Source: Alentia gelatinosa
Lineage: Eukaryota; Annelida; Polychaeta; Phyllodocida; Polynoidae
Assembly: GCA_950022655.1 (NCBI GenBank)
Contig: OX465581.1
Location: 30,537,300-30,601,299, forward strand
DNA length: 64,000 nt
Direction of reading: 5' to 3'
Part shown: piece by piece, positions 1 through 13,200 of the stretch
How positions within the stretch are numbered: position 1 is the first letter of the stretch
Layout: every line of letters begins with the position of its first letter
Made by a program: the position numbers and the translations under genes
Notes under the pieces: model-generated
Seen by the model: only the letters and a program-made list of their open reading frames with translations
The model's database searches: none
What the model was told of the DNA's origin: nothing

Positions 1-1457
1 CACTGAGGAGACGACTCGAAGTGCGGTCCCGTGATTCGACCGGGTAACGTTAAATACACTGCTCGACTCATAGCGCCATTAAAGTTAATAAATTCTCCAC
101 AGTTCCTTAAATGTTAGCTGGTATATCATTCCACATATCTTTTCCTCTGTTCGTGGCCGGAGAAAAAAAATGCGTTTCACTTAGCTTGTTTTGATTGTTT
201 GTGTCTTTACACTACTTTTGAGTTCTATACTACCCTGTTTAGTGAATACAAACATATTTGAAAACAAAATGTTTCACCATTTGTTTGTATCGTATACCCG
301 ACTAATCCTCTTTATTATCCTTGCTGACACTTGCTTGACCTTTTCTTAGCATACTTCTTTTTAGGACAGCAAATCACAAGGAATCCACAGTCTGTTATTG
401 GAATAATGTAGCTTGTGAATGAATTAAATGATACTGTATTATCAATTTTTATGAATCATAATGTCGCCACTTTGGTTTACAACCAGGCAGATGATTACCA
501 GGAAGTTTTCATATGATATCAATTCTATTTCAAATTCATCTATCGGAATCTAAATTATTCAACCCCTTTGTACCGAAATAAAATGCCTTTGAGTAATTGG
601 TAAGCACAGTTACAGAAAGATCACCATTACCTTAACATAATTTGTAGATATTTCACTTTCCAATTTACGATACACATCACAAATGTATTGTTTCGACATA
701 ACCTTGCAGATACTGGAGCTGGACAAAATATCTGGACAAAGGCCTCCTACTAAGGTTGGATAAATGGCACGCTTTAAGAGGACCGAAATCATTTTTCATC
801 TATCTTGGAATAGTTTATGTTCTACCCAATTGGCGAAGATACCATGCAACACATTTGGATCTTTGGAGATATATAGTAGCTATATGGGTTTAAATAGTAA
901 ACTATGTGATGGGGAGGAGTGTGTGGACCCCACCCAAGGAGATGGCAGGAGGCTCGCACTTCCAGCTCCAGAGCACCAATCACTCTCCTCTATGTGCCTG
1001 TGCAGTCAACATGTGCCCATTTACATGCACTACGCTATGACAGATGACCTGGATTCTGCTTCCAGCGTTGACTTTACAAGCTGGGCCAAGGCTTCTGGCT
1101 TAAAATGAATGTGCATGCAGGCTTGCACATTATGATGGTTTCATTGCCTTGGGTCCAATGAAAAAATAGTATACAGAAGAAACTGTTGTTGTATTCTATG
1201 CCTGTAACTGTGGTATCTAGAGGGCGTAGCAGTATCCAAAATAGGCCATCGTTACAAATGGGTCAAATGATAATAATGATGTCTACAATTACAGAAAAGA
1301 TGATAGGATCTAGTATATTATCTTAGCCTGGTATAAATGCCCATGGGTTTAATAGTAGGAACTCGTTCTCAACAGGCAAGCGAGTACGGTAACTCATACT
1401 CAATGGGTGATATACAGATAACTATTTCTAAGCTAAGATGAAATAAGGAACATATTC
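1..1457. other. no gene recognised
   Basis: AT-rich DNA with stop codons in all frames at normal spacing. The longest open stretch is 764-1108 on the plus strand (114 codons). Its translation shows no family motif and no convincing splice sites, so I do not call it. No repeat structure was seen here. Confidence 0.5.
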
Positions 1458-1583
1458 GTGTTTGGTCTGTGTCCCCGATAGCCATCTCGTTTGAAGCACT
1501 CCAGAGTATTCACTCGGCTATCGCCTCGTTCATATCCATGGCCGCTCCAACCTCGATGGCATACGGGGACACAGACTGAACAC
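1458..1583. repeat. 126-bp fold-back element (29-bp imperfect inverted repeat)
   Basis: The left arm at 1458-1486 and the right arm at 1555-1583 are inverted copies, matching at about 24 of 29 positions. The 13-base core GTCTGTGTCCCCG is perfect in both arms, and the outer GTGTT/AACAC and inner GCCATC/GATGGC blocks also pair. The 68-nt centre carries no open frame. Such short fold-back structures are typical of non-autonomous DNA transposons (MITEs), but I could not find a clear target-site duplication next to the arms. It is therefore called as a fold-back repeat, not assigned to a superfamily. Confidence 0.65.
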
Positions 1584-4500
1584 TCATCAGTTTCTTTCAT
1601 AGGGATCCATGATGTAAGGGGTTAAGGACCTACTGACTCCCAATGATCCGGCCTGACAAGCCGGTGCACCCAGGTGAGCCAACCCTACAACGTACAATCT
1701 GAGCTGGCCACAAGCCACAGAGGCACCATTTTCAGGGAAGCGTTTATTCATGGGGAAAGGGTAGGGGTGGGTCGCTATCAGTATAGTAAGCAATAGCGGT
1801 AGGTAGCCGTAGCAGGTGTTGTAAACAATGAAGTATGTTTTTCAGCGGAGGGGTCTGAACGCACACCCCGTATGAATGATAAATCTGAGAGCAACAGGGG
1901 TACTGGGTCGTCCATAAAGTACGTACGCAGTGAGGTGGGTGGCGGGTCAAAAATTCCGGAATATTGCGTATACTTCTTCTTTGTTCTATTGTGTACAAGA
2001 TGGAGGGGAATGGGCCGTGTGTGTTCGGGGGGGGGGGGTATAAATCTCGGAAGGTCTGCCTACATACTTTATAGATGTTGGCCTCTACAGAGGAATCAGT
2101 GGGATAGGGTCTACCTTGGAGAAGTCTATTGGCAGGGAAAAGCGCAGGAGTGTCGTGAGTGCGGTCTGGCTGTCGATGAATAAGGAAAGAACTGTGGCAG
2201 AAGCATGTCATGTTTGATTGTCTCACCTCTGTCATTACGCAGAAAGTTACAGGGAAGGGATGAGATACACATAGGGGAATAGTGATAGGAGCCTAAACCT
2301 GAGTAAATGAGTTACAAGTAAAAGAATAAACGGATAGGATCTCCTCTTGGTGTGTAAACTTCCTGACCATAGGAGGTCAAGATAAGTGGGCAATAATTTA
2401 CTCAATAAAGAAGCTTTACAAAATAAATTTACTTTACCAATTGACAGCTCCGATATGTTACAACATTTCTTAATTCTTAGACTTTAATTTGAAGAAGTAT
2501 ATATAGCATGGTGTAAAAGAAGAAGTTGCTGAATAGCTCCATGAAGATCACCTTGTGGTGGCACGTGTTGCGCCGATAGGGAGGGTATTCTGGCGTAATA
2601 CACCTCTTACCTCTCATTAATCAACGAGCAGATAAAAGTCAGGATGGAACCTCCACACATTGTTAAGGACCGTTGAGGGATAGCCGAACCCCTGGTCTGA
2701 CCCCGTTTCTACCCTTCCTATTGGGATGGGGCTTCATTTTGGCGGTAGGCTACTGGGGAGGCATATGCCTGTCATATGGACGTTTAAAATCGATGGAGGT
2801 TGGTGGCCATTTTCCTTTATCAAGTACATGTTACTTTTTATCGAAAGACCCATAGGACGTGGGGTTCCAATGTGGCTCATTATAAGCTGATCACATATTG
2901 GATACTCCGGTTTCCCCATTAAAAAATGGATAATAACGGACCTGTTTGCAGTTTTTGTCCAACGATTGTTAAGCTAACAGTGCCACCTTCAGACCCAGTT
3001 AATCGCTCTATGTGCAATTCCCTGCGTATCTATTTGTCAATACTGAGCGTCTGACGCTTATCATCCACCTCACCACCATCATTATCAGCATCGTCATCAT
3101 GGGGGATCGACCAGGTGGAGGGACGAGCAATATTGATACTCTGGCTAAAGTTTTAACAATAGAAGATGGGGGCTGTATTCTTCATCCTGCAAAAATGGTA
3201 TGAGACCATAGTGCTATCATGTTATCACTCCAACTCTTTCTGGCGTAATGGAGTTTTGTTGCAAATTCACCTCACTTCATATCAACTGATTAATCGTTCT
3301 AATTAATGACTACTTCAGTCTAATAGAGGTAACCCCAACGTTCAATTAGATTTTGCGCTAGGATTTTTTCAAAATCAAATGAATCATAATTTCCCAAGCG
3401 TCCAGTTGTATCGGATATCTGAAAGATAATTCATTTGCTTTCCAGGCACTGGAGTGTGTGTTGAAAAAGTAGCACAACCGGATACCGGTACAAAAATCCT
3501 CAAGGTAACCTGTATTTGTAAATCGTAAACATCAATACAAAATACTAGGTAGTGTAGAGAGTTAATCGAGGCCCGTTCACGAAAGATTATTAGAAAAAAT
3601 TAAGTTGTGGACAATTATATTAGTTCTAGTATTAAGTGCAGGTTAATCAGAAGGCTTTCTTTAAAGCTGAGATCTTTGGACATTACACTATTTTGGAAAA
3701 TCTTAAGTGAAAGATGAAAGATATTGAAAACTAGTTATTGTTTTCAATTTCCTGGTAAAGAGTATGGCTTGGCCTTTATATCAAACTGAATTTGATATAC
3801 AATCAAGTACCAACTGTTAATACTCAATTCGTCAAGTCGATCAAAAAGGAAATCATGCAATGTGTTGAAAGTATTGAGGCATGCAATTTGTGCAAGAATT
3901 GAGTAAAGAGTGAAGGTGAAGTTGATAAAATATCGAAGAAATAGAAAAATGTTATAAGAGCCACTATCTTTACTACCACCTTTCACCTCACCACCATGAC
4001 GGATACAATACAATCTAACCATATATATGGAAGTGAAGTGTTGGTTATGGAAGAGTCTCTATCGTGTTTATTTGTTAAGTGTGACTTGAAGGAAATAGTG
4101 TTGATATATCTCTAGTCCTACTTCCATCATGCCCTTGATGATAGGTATGTTTCTAAGATCTATTATAATCGTTAAATGTGATCTCCCGACCTTGCTACCG
4201 TTGCTTTGAAAAGGCGTATTTGCACTCTGTATAGACTCTGCACTGTACATGCAGCAGAGCCAGGCCTCCTCAAAAAGGGCCGCAATGTCTTGTCAATAAC
4301 AGGGGACTATACGGGGGAGGTGGCCTGGTTGCAGGCTCTATAGAGGCTCCCATTATATGTCTGGTAATCAATCAGTCGCAGATGATCGAATCTACTAGGC
4401 AAAAAGTAGAAGACGAAAAAACTCGCCTAAAATGGGGCCTGGACAGGGTATGGACTCTCTGTTTGTCCACTGCCCCTCGTCTAATGAAACGTGGGTGAGA

Positions 4501-7262
4501 ATAGGTCGGGCGTTTGGCCTGCTGCTTCAGTGGCGGTGCTATTCATTTACAACGGCAACTGGAATTCCACTAAGTTATACAAACAGTGTGGTCGTACATA
4601 GGTTGCCTTCTAATCAAAGACTTCTTTCATCCACATATCTGAGTTCAATAGAGGTACTGGTACATTCCGACTGAATGCATGCAGCATATGTACGTTTCTG
4701 ATAATTGCATTTATTCACCAACAAATTCACTTTTGATACATCTAGATCGCCCTTCCATTCTCTCACTGTTTATGGGGAGAAACTACACTCATAATCAAAA
4801 TCCCGAAGACTTATCAGTATTTGACATCATGTTTGGAACATCTGTCTAAAATGTTCCTCGACAAGGTTCGATTCATAGGTTTAAACATGGACTTTCATAT
4901 GATGCCCTGTGTCCTCGCTACCGACCCTCAGAATTGTAGAGGAGGGAACATGGCCGACCGAGGCAGGTGTGGAAGCCATTTAAATAGCGTGGTTCTCGGA
5001 AACGGATTTCGTCTGGTATTACTTCATTACTGATCAAAATAAAACCTCTCCTGTATTCCGCTATTTCTGGACATGTCATGGTTGTCGTGATCCTCGAAAG
5101 CAGTGGATATCTAGATGTACACCTGTTGAAATAAACGTCTTACTCATCATTACAGGAATAATTCAACTGTTGGCATATGGACTTTGGCATCCTTTACCAT
5201 AATATTCCTCAGTATTTTGAAGAAATGAGACGGGGTTATCCCTAGGAAGGCAATTCTGGGATGATAGAAGGGACAATCCCCATGTTATACCCATCCTGAA
5301 CGTATGTGTAATGGCGTTGATTGCGTCAGATACCCCAAAACAGGATGAGCATAGCGATATTCTGCCCCAATCATATCGCTTTCTCTTTTCCTGAATCAAT
5401 TTTTGGGAGGGTTATCAGTTTAGGTGTTACATGCCGTCCCTTATCTGTCGACCTGCTTCATCCCCGATCACAAACACCATGTTAAACGGTTGCCATGTCT
5501 GGTACCAGGCTCACGCTACCAAGGCAACCTACCAGGGGCACTACCGTAACGACAAAATCCATGCATGATCTTATCTGGACCTTTGTTCGAGGACCCCTTG
5601 TGGCCAATGTTCACATCTTCGTAGCACGGCTTTGACAAGCTGCATTTCCAACCGCGGTTACCTCTGGAGAATCTCACAGCCGACCTCCGAGAAAAGGTAA
5701 TTTTCATTCTAGAGTTCATATTGCTGCTCTAGATTTTTAACAATTTGGGCACGTATGAATAGTAAATGTTTTTGGTGTTTAAGACAGTTTAAGACTAGTT
5801 TAATTACCTGTGATTATTCATTAGGATTTTTCCTTTAAACGTAAGCCCGTGATATGTCATAGTTAGCATGAATTAGTGAAAAGGGAATCTAGGGCTGTAT
5901 GGCTTATGGCGGAAACAGAAAAAAACTGCTTGATTGGCAGCACCCCATTTTAACTATTACCCGAAGGCAATCTGCCTTTGTGAACTTCAGCATATCTCCT
6001 ACTGCGAAGTTGCTAGAACATTGCATGCCTCTAGTTCTTGTTAACCATAACCGTCAGTCTTTGACCTCTGGTATTTACGGTAGGTAATAAATCAAAACCA
6101 GAACGCCAGTGGAGAGGAACCTCGTGTGGATTCTTTTCTGTTATGTTTCCTTTCGTCAATGTCAGGGCTCGAGTTCGCCCTAATCTCCGTCGGCCGCATA
6201 ACTCGCGGGTTGTTATTGTTGTTCCTCGCCTGTGTGTGGCGGCATATGCGCGCCCCCTGCCCCCTACATCGCGCCGGACCCGCCCGACAACTCGACTCGC
6301 CCTGGCGCAGTGCTGCCTCTTGGTGAAAACACTCTTGTTCCTGGATGGTTTCTGGCTCTGGCTGAGTTAGTTTTCTATTGGAGGACACCTTTGCATAGGG
6401 ATAAAGGTGGTTATTGAGATTATCATGGTGTCACCGATATGCTAATAGTAAAAGAAGGATCTGTGCATGATACAAGCGGATACCTATAGCACCCGTGCCT
6501 TAGAAAACCAAACTCAGTCTTCGTTATAGCACGTCGACCTTGCTGGCTGCCTCCAGTCATGAAAATTCATGACGTCCTGGATGTGAGCATAACGAGGCAA
6601 TTACGTTTTTGGTCGTTTCCATTAATACTCGGCAAATAATGAATATGATTTATGGCGGCAGTCTAAGTGGTGGCCTGGGCCACCGGTGGTGCCGGTGCCT
6701 GGTCTACCATCCCTGGGAATAATGCCCCGTTCAGTACACTACGAATCCAACCGATGTGACTTGTTGTTGGATTCAAATATAACGTGCGATGATTGTGAAT
6801 ACTGTAAGTTATGACCAGTGTGAAGTGACGATGTGCAGGTAATAGGATTTAGCTGGGATGAAGCATGGCTGGGCGGATTTAATTTAACTGTGAACATTTG
6901 ATTGCATCCAGCTCTGCCAAAGCATGAAATGTGAGAGTTCGTCGCAAAAGGTCAAATTGGCGTGACTAGGTAATGCACTGCTCAAATGTTGTCGTGTGTA
7001 AAATGTGGGAAGCCAACAGCGATATTCAAAAACGTAATTTCAATCTCATGCATCTATGATACACCTTCAAAGAGAAAAATCCCAAAAAGACAAAACGGAC
7101 AATATGATTATAAGATTTAAACAATTTCAAGCAGATAACATACCTTTTGGTTTCCATATTTCTTATTTGCTTATTTTGTCCTTGAGGTGCACGTTATCCT
7201 CACATTAACCTGTTTGTAAACAAAAGTATTACGACCATCATTGCCTACGTGTTTTATTGAAA
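1584..7262. other. no gene recognised
   Basis: Mixed unique-looking DNA. Overlapping open frames at 1744-2235 (minus, 163 codons) and 1872-2183 (plus) face each other in a G/C-skewed patch. Neither has a recognisable motif, and the longer one is proline- and histidine-rich in the way that antisense low-complexity DNA often reads. A CpG-richer patch at about 6140-6330 is open in several frames at once, which indicates few stop codons because of composition rather than coding. A short palindrome GTCATGAA-AA-TTCATGAC lies near 6557-6574. Confidence 0.4.
2027..2046 (+). repeat. G12 run next to a TATA-like motif
   Basis: Twelve consecutive G (2027-2038) run straight into TATAAATC (2039-2046). The G run is a homopolymer tract that is likely to vary in length. 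The TATA-like motif with a G-rich 5' flank resembles a core promoter, but no gene or initiator can be linked to it downstream, so it is listed only as sequence structure. Confidence 0.6.
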
Positions 7263-7297
7263 TTTCCTCTATATGCCAGTTTGGCATATATGTGGAA
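7263..7297. repeat. near-perfect palindrome
   Basis: TATATGCCA (7270-7278), a 3-nt centre GTT, and TGGCATATA (7282-7290) form a perfect 9-bp inverted repeat. It extends with one gap to TTTCC and GGAAA on the two sides. It lies inside a 62-codon plus-strand frame (7241-7426) whose product I do not recognise. It could be a dimeric protein binding site or a chance cruciform. Confidence 0.5.
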
Positions 7298-10200
7298 ACT
7301 AACTCTATTCATGACCTATGTTCTGAAAGTGAAGAAAGGGATAGACAAATGGTGGAGAAAAATGTTTGCTTAAACGAAGCATCTAAGATATTGGCTGAAA
7401 AATCTCAATGTATACCAAAAACCTGAATACTTATAAATAGATAAGGTCTATATAACTTTACTTAAAAGAAAACTATAATTAGGTTTGTATTTGTGGTACG
7501 ATTCTGCAGGCATAGATATTGCAATAACTAGATCAAGATCTGTGAAGACAGGCCAGGAAGTCCATCACAAAGGCTTACGTCTGATTTCTTTTTCCATAAA
7601 TTACCTTCAAAGGTCACGTCTGTTATGTGGTTGACTGTGACTATTTAGAGATCTGGCAGGCCTCCTGATAATTAGAACAGACAGCAGACAATATTGGGCC
7701 CCAATGTAATTGCTTACTTGTCTATCGCAACAAAGCTAAATGTTTGTCTGATCATCCACAAAACGATCTCATAGTCGCAATGAGGGAGCATTAGACAAGA
7801 AGCAAAGCCAAAGACACACGAAACAAATCATTCTTTTTATGAAACGTTTTCAATATAGGGTCAATGGACAGACCGAAACCAAACACTGGTGTATGCCACA
7901 CTCCTGGGCACGAGGGGGTATATCATTATATGTTCTTATGATACGGCATACACATACATATATACCCCATAGAAATCACGTTTAGACTTTCCTGAACATT
8001 TGGTGTACAAATGACTAGAATTTCGTTGGATGATGTGAGGGAAGACGTATACACAAGCTGTTAGGTGAGCTAAAAGAACCTCTCTACAGTAGCAAAAGAT
8101 GGCTACGCATTCCATGTGACTGGTGCTATACGAGCGAGATAAAAACGAAAGAAACGCATGTGCATTTAATCAAGAAATGAACAGACTTATTTGCTGGTGG
8201 CACTCACTTCTTTTTGTATATGTCAATGGTATTTGCAATTCCATTCAATTCCCAAATGAAAATTATAGGAGGTAGTCAGAATACAGCTCTAAGTTAAGAG
8301 AAGAGATAGTTCAAAAGCTTTTATAGTATATTAACACCCTGTAATCCTTTCTAGGATACCGCACCTTATCAATCTTCCCTTTCGCCCCTTGGTCCATTGA
8401 CCTCTCGCCTATAAAGCCTTTGGGTCGGGAAGAGGTATTTGATGCGCGAGCTGGCCAGGGCCCCTGGACAAACCCATGATGCATCAAGCAGTTCTTTGCG
8501 GAACTGCCACCTCGATGGCAGAACCCGGATGTGCGTTTCCATGGGAACAGAGCCAAGAGCGGGTGACTAGTTATTTCCTGTTGTCTCTCCGCCAGAGAGT
8601 CGACCCACATCATTCCATAGACGGTGTTGGGTAGGGCAGTGTAATCGGAGGACGTGTTTAATAACCGAGGGAGATTATATCGTCCATTAATAGAGAGAAA
8701 TAAACCCAATATATGAGTATTTGGTGGTCAGGATAGCATGTGATACCTCACTCGTACAGGCAAGGCATCAGGGTAAAGTGTCGTAGAGACGGGGCGGATC
8801 ATTCCGATTGTAGATTTGGCTGCAAGTTAGCGTATTGCTGGGAGCAAGTGATGTAGGTGGCGCTTCAAGTCGTAAGGTACGGAGTATGAAGAGCAACAAG
8901 GAATACTACATCATGGAAATTCAGGGCATGGCAGTAGAGTGGGAGGTTGGCTGTTGGAGTAGAGGCATAGCTGGATGAGTGGGAGAAAGGAGAAACAGCC
9001 CGGGGGAGAAAGAACACCCGACTCCCTACAGAGCAAGGGACAGGAACTCTCAGTACTCCAGACTTCCTCCCATAAATCTGCATATGAATGGATGACATTT
9101 TGGTTACCTTGGTTACAGAGATCCCTTGGGGTGGTAGATGGTCGGTGGGACTAGATAGGGGGTCGGAATGACATATGGATTGAGACCGAGTCTCTGCGTA
9201 TCAAATGACAATTATATTGGTGCTTTGTCAACACTATCAGCACTATCAGATGGAGACCATGGCTTCATGTTTGACCATCATCGAACCACCCAAGCCGTGT
9301 TTGCCGTGCCTGCACAACAAACCTAGGCACAAAGGCCGTCGTTAGCGCACACTAATTAAAACCAATCCTGCGCCTCTAATGGCATCATTTGTCATAGCCC
9401 CTCTTCTAGATCAAGTTGCTGATTTAGGGGCACTCAGCCAGTACGCCAGCAGAATAGTTACCGAAATTGGGGCATCCGTCTTGGGCAATGGTGGTCCATT
9501 TACTCTGGTAGTCAACTAGACGGACTGATGCAGACAAGCTTCTTTATGGAGTCTATCGAAGCAATAGCCCCACCCACCTCCTCCATACACACTAGAGTGA
9601 CTTTTGCTTTTACAAGGGGTCATAAACTAACATGCGATCTTTGAATGGATGTCTCTGTTAGTAGTAGTACATTAGAATTGAAATGATTTAATGTCGAACG
9701 ATAAAAGAAGACTCATCCACCCCTTCATTGCTGACACGAACCGCAAACGGTCGAGGGTAATATGATTTGGCCAACATTCACAATCGGCATCTCTGACTAC
9801 TGTAAATTGGTCAAGTATATATCAAGTGCAACTGATTACCTCCAGTCTGTGGTAGTACTAAACTAAATTAGAGGTCTTTCATGAGACCTATTATGCTGAA
9901 AATAATAGAGTGGATGATTAGGGCATAGGGTCTCATAGAAGGTCTCCCCCCCCCCCCATCCCCTCCACTACTCCCTGAAGGTACCCCATGAAACGCTGCA
10001 GTGACCGAGGAGGGTCTTGGACGATCTTAGAATCAACATCATGCAATGTCGGTAAGAATTGAGAACATTGCCTAGTACACTGTTAGAAGAATACTTCATA
10101 GGACTAAACTTTAACAAAATACTACCAGCTGGATGTCTCGAAATCTGAACCTAGGTCATAAGTAAACGAAGGGAGTCATATCAGAGTAAGTCCCTTTTAT

Positions 10201-13200
10201 CTGAACGTAAAGTGTTGCTCATCCAGCATTGATAGTGATGAGAGTACTTCATATACAACATCGGAGGATATTCATTGGACACACATAAAGAGCAGCCCGC
10301 ACCCTGTCCTCCTCACTGCTATCGGCGGGGGAGAGTTATATGTGCAAACAATGAGCTGCTCACTAAGTCTACATGCAGCCTGAAGCTCATTAAGTTCCAT
10401 ATTGGGGCTGATATGGGAAAGGTACATTTCGTGAGAGGGGGTTAGTCCTGTAAGGCTCTGTATAGGGGTGTAGTTGTGGAAACATCGGGATGGTGTTAAC
10501 GCATCCAGGCATTCACAATTCATTGAGATGGCGAAGGGTGTGGTGGCCTGAGGGGAATACGCTATGGGCAATTCGTTGGCCGTCCCACCAGGATATATAT
10601 TGCCCTTGCTATCAGGGATCTAGGAATCGATGTAGTACTAAGTTTTGAATCAATAAGGATCAGTAGCTCCGAATGTGTTAGCAAGACCACAAGTAGCTGA
10701 GACGATAAGCCATGTAGACCGCACCGTGTGACCCAATGCTCAACTTCTACTTTTCACAAAGGATCTTTCAAATCCTGGAATCTAGGAAATTTGATATTTG
10801 AATTATATCCTTTGAAATAGCGATCAATACGTTAATGGATATTATCATGTATCAAATCTTTACTATGATAATGATTTGATGTATGAACATAATTACCTCT
10901 TTAAAGTTGCAAATATTTTTGAAACTATAAATGGGTAAGTATGATTTAACTAAATTCACGCTTAGATTTTTATACTTTTAATCTGTGGAAAAACAATTAT
11001 TTTGACGAGAAGTTTTCAATCTTCTGCGAAACCAGAAAGAAAGATATTTCTATCCGTAGCGATAAAAGGGAGTACATTTCAAGAGCTTGATGCGACGGAT
11101 ACGGGTCATAGAGTGTAGTGTAGAAACATGCCACGCTGATATGACTTAGATTAGAGCCCTAGGTAGAATATACCACGCCCTCCTAAGCACGGGGGTCGCA
11201 CATTCAGCTGCTGGAAACTAATCGATCCTACAAACTTATATTATTACCCATGTAAATAGCAAGCCCCTCGCCTGACAACACACTTTACCAATGTCCCCTG
11301 GGATACTGCCTTCTATGTCCAACCAAGATCCCCCTGTAGTGATAGTATCCAACAGTATTTTTAATTGCCAATTCTAGGCAGGCTCCCTTGGCATGTTTAC
11401 GACCGGGAAGATCGATAAGTGTGCTATGATTAATGGTTTTCTATTCGCGTACATTTCATCCAAAGTTGTACACACGTGGGTGTGTTCAAGGATATTTCCA
11501 TCTCCATTCTCCATTTATTGATTCCCGAGGATATTTCCAATCGAGAGAAAACAGCATATTTCCCCAAACAGTGTGCACTGAGAAGCAGCATTTGAAATGA
11601 TAATCATTAAAATGTGTCTGCAGTCTTGATTCCATCATGCATGGGATGATGCAGTAAACTACTACGAGGTCAGGGGAAAGCACCAGCCCCAAAGCTGTGT
11701 ATAGAATCACGCTGGCAGTAGTACCCGAGGGGAATGTTTCCTCCGGTTTGCACGGCATGTGTTATGCTCATACAGCAGCGCCAGATGGCTGTAACCAAAC
11801 CCAAGGGACGGTCGACTCTGGGTACTTAGCTCTTGCCTCTGGGACATTTTCCTCTGGATTGGATTTTCTCACCCGACCCGGTTGTTTACATGTCGGTCCA
11901 TACGGTATCCATATTGTGTGGCAGGTCTCAGCATAACACACAAGCTAACATCGATTAATCCCCTGAATATATCCACAGTGTACTAACGTTAAGGAAAGTC
12001 AAGCAGGATAGTAGTAACCCATTAGAAATAGTTCACCGTGTCTTACTGCTACATCGTGCGGCTGATTTCCGGGCTAAGTATATCTCGAGCATATGGTATG
12101 AGCAGCTCGGGGAGAGGAGGTGAGCGGGGTGAGTGACTCGTGAGCCGCAGCACATGGCCCTAGTGGCCGACCTCTCCGCCATCTGTGATGGTTCAGCTGT
12201 CCTATACATGAGGAGACGGACGGCCCCACGATGCAAATGGCCGGTCACAACGTATGCCAAGGACGACCTCGAAAGCCAGGGTTGTAAATGTGAATAGAGG
12301 AGCGACTCACTAGGTCATCTGATATTACCGGATATTGGTCCATTCTGTGACGTCTTTACTACCTCTATATGATTTATTAGCTTCATCATCAACCCAACAG
12401 TACTTATATATGTGTCCAATGAAATATGTTCTGATATATATGTATTCAAATAACAAAAATTACGGTGATGGGAAGCCTGTGAAGAAATAGTTATCATTAT
12501 TCCTGGCAAACTATCTACATTTATAGCAGCTGTAACATGACTTCAGACCATAAAACAATATCCTGCGCAATATTCAGATCTGAGATAGTTTTATGCCTGG
12601 TCATGCCTGGTCATACCAAAACCGTCGGGGGTCAAGTTTCTACCAGACGCCTCAGTGCTTACCATATACCCTGATCCATAGGAATATAGCTTTGCAGATG
12701 ACATGGGGCAGGGGTCAGAGCCACTCGTACCGACCGAGCTGCTCGCCCAGTCGGCCGGCCAGCAGCAGCCAAGGTAGCAGCTCGCCGGGTATCAATACCA
12801 TGGCCTAGATCTGTATGGGAAGAGCGGTCAACAGCATGCTTCCATGCTCAGACCCAAGCCTGGCTGTCCTTTGGATTCTTCTAAAATGGGAAACCGTCGC
12901 TGAAAGCTATTATAGTCAGAATTATATAAAGGTTAGGAGAGAGTAAGAGAGATTCCCGGGTATTCAGTATCTTTAAATGATTTAAAAATTTATTTCATTA
13001 AAACAGTTCTTCATGTCCAAGTGTTCCCGCAATCTGTTTCTAATGTGTGCTTGTCTTAGACTTCTATGCAGAGATTAGACGTTTAGTTTGAGAAGATTCG
13101 TCCCTGTCCGAAATTCAGTTTTTCTTTTATTTCTTTTTATTCACATTTCTTGATGGGGCACGGCGTAAATTAATTAATGTTTTAACTCGGATCTCCAGGT

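Noticed and set aside
1744..2235. 163-codon minus-strand frame
   Set aside because: It overlaps a plus-strand frame through a homopolymer and skewed composition, is proline/histidine-rich, and has no motif.
4864..4875. GGTTCGATTCA, a B-box-like motif
   Set aside because: No A box at the proper distance upstream and no cloverleaf can be drawn.
6126..6417. Cluster of arginine/proline-rich frames on both strands
   Set aside because: Three frames are open at once because of CpG-rich composition. No frame stands out.
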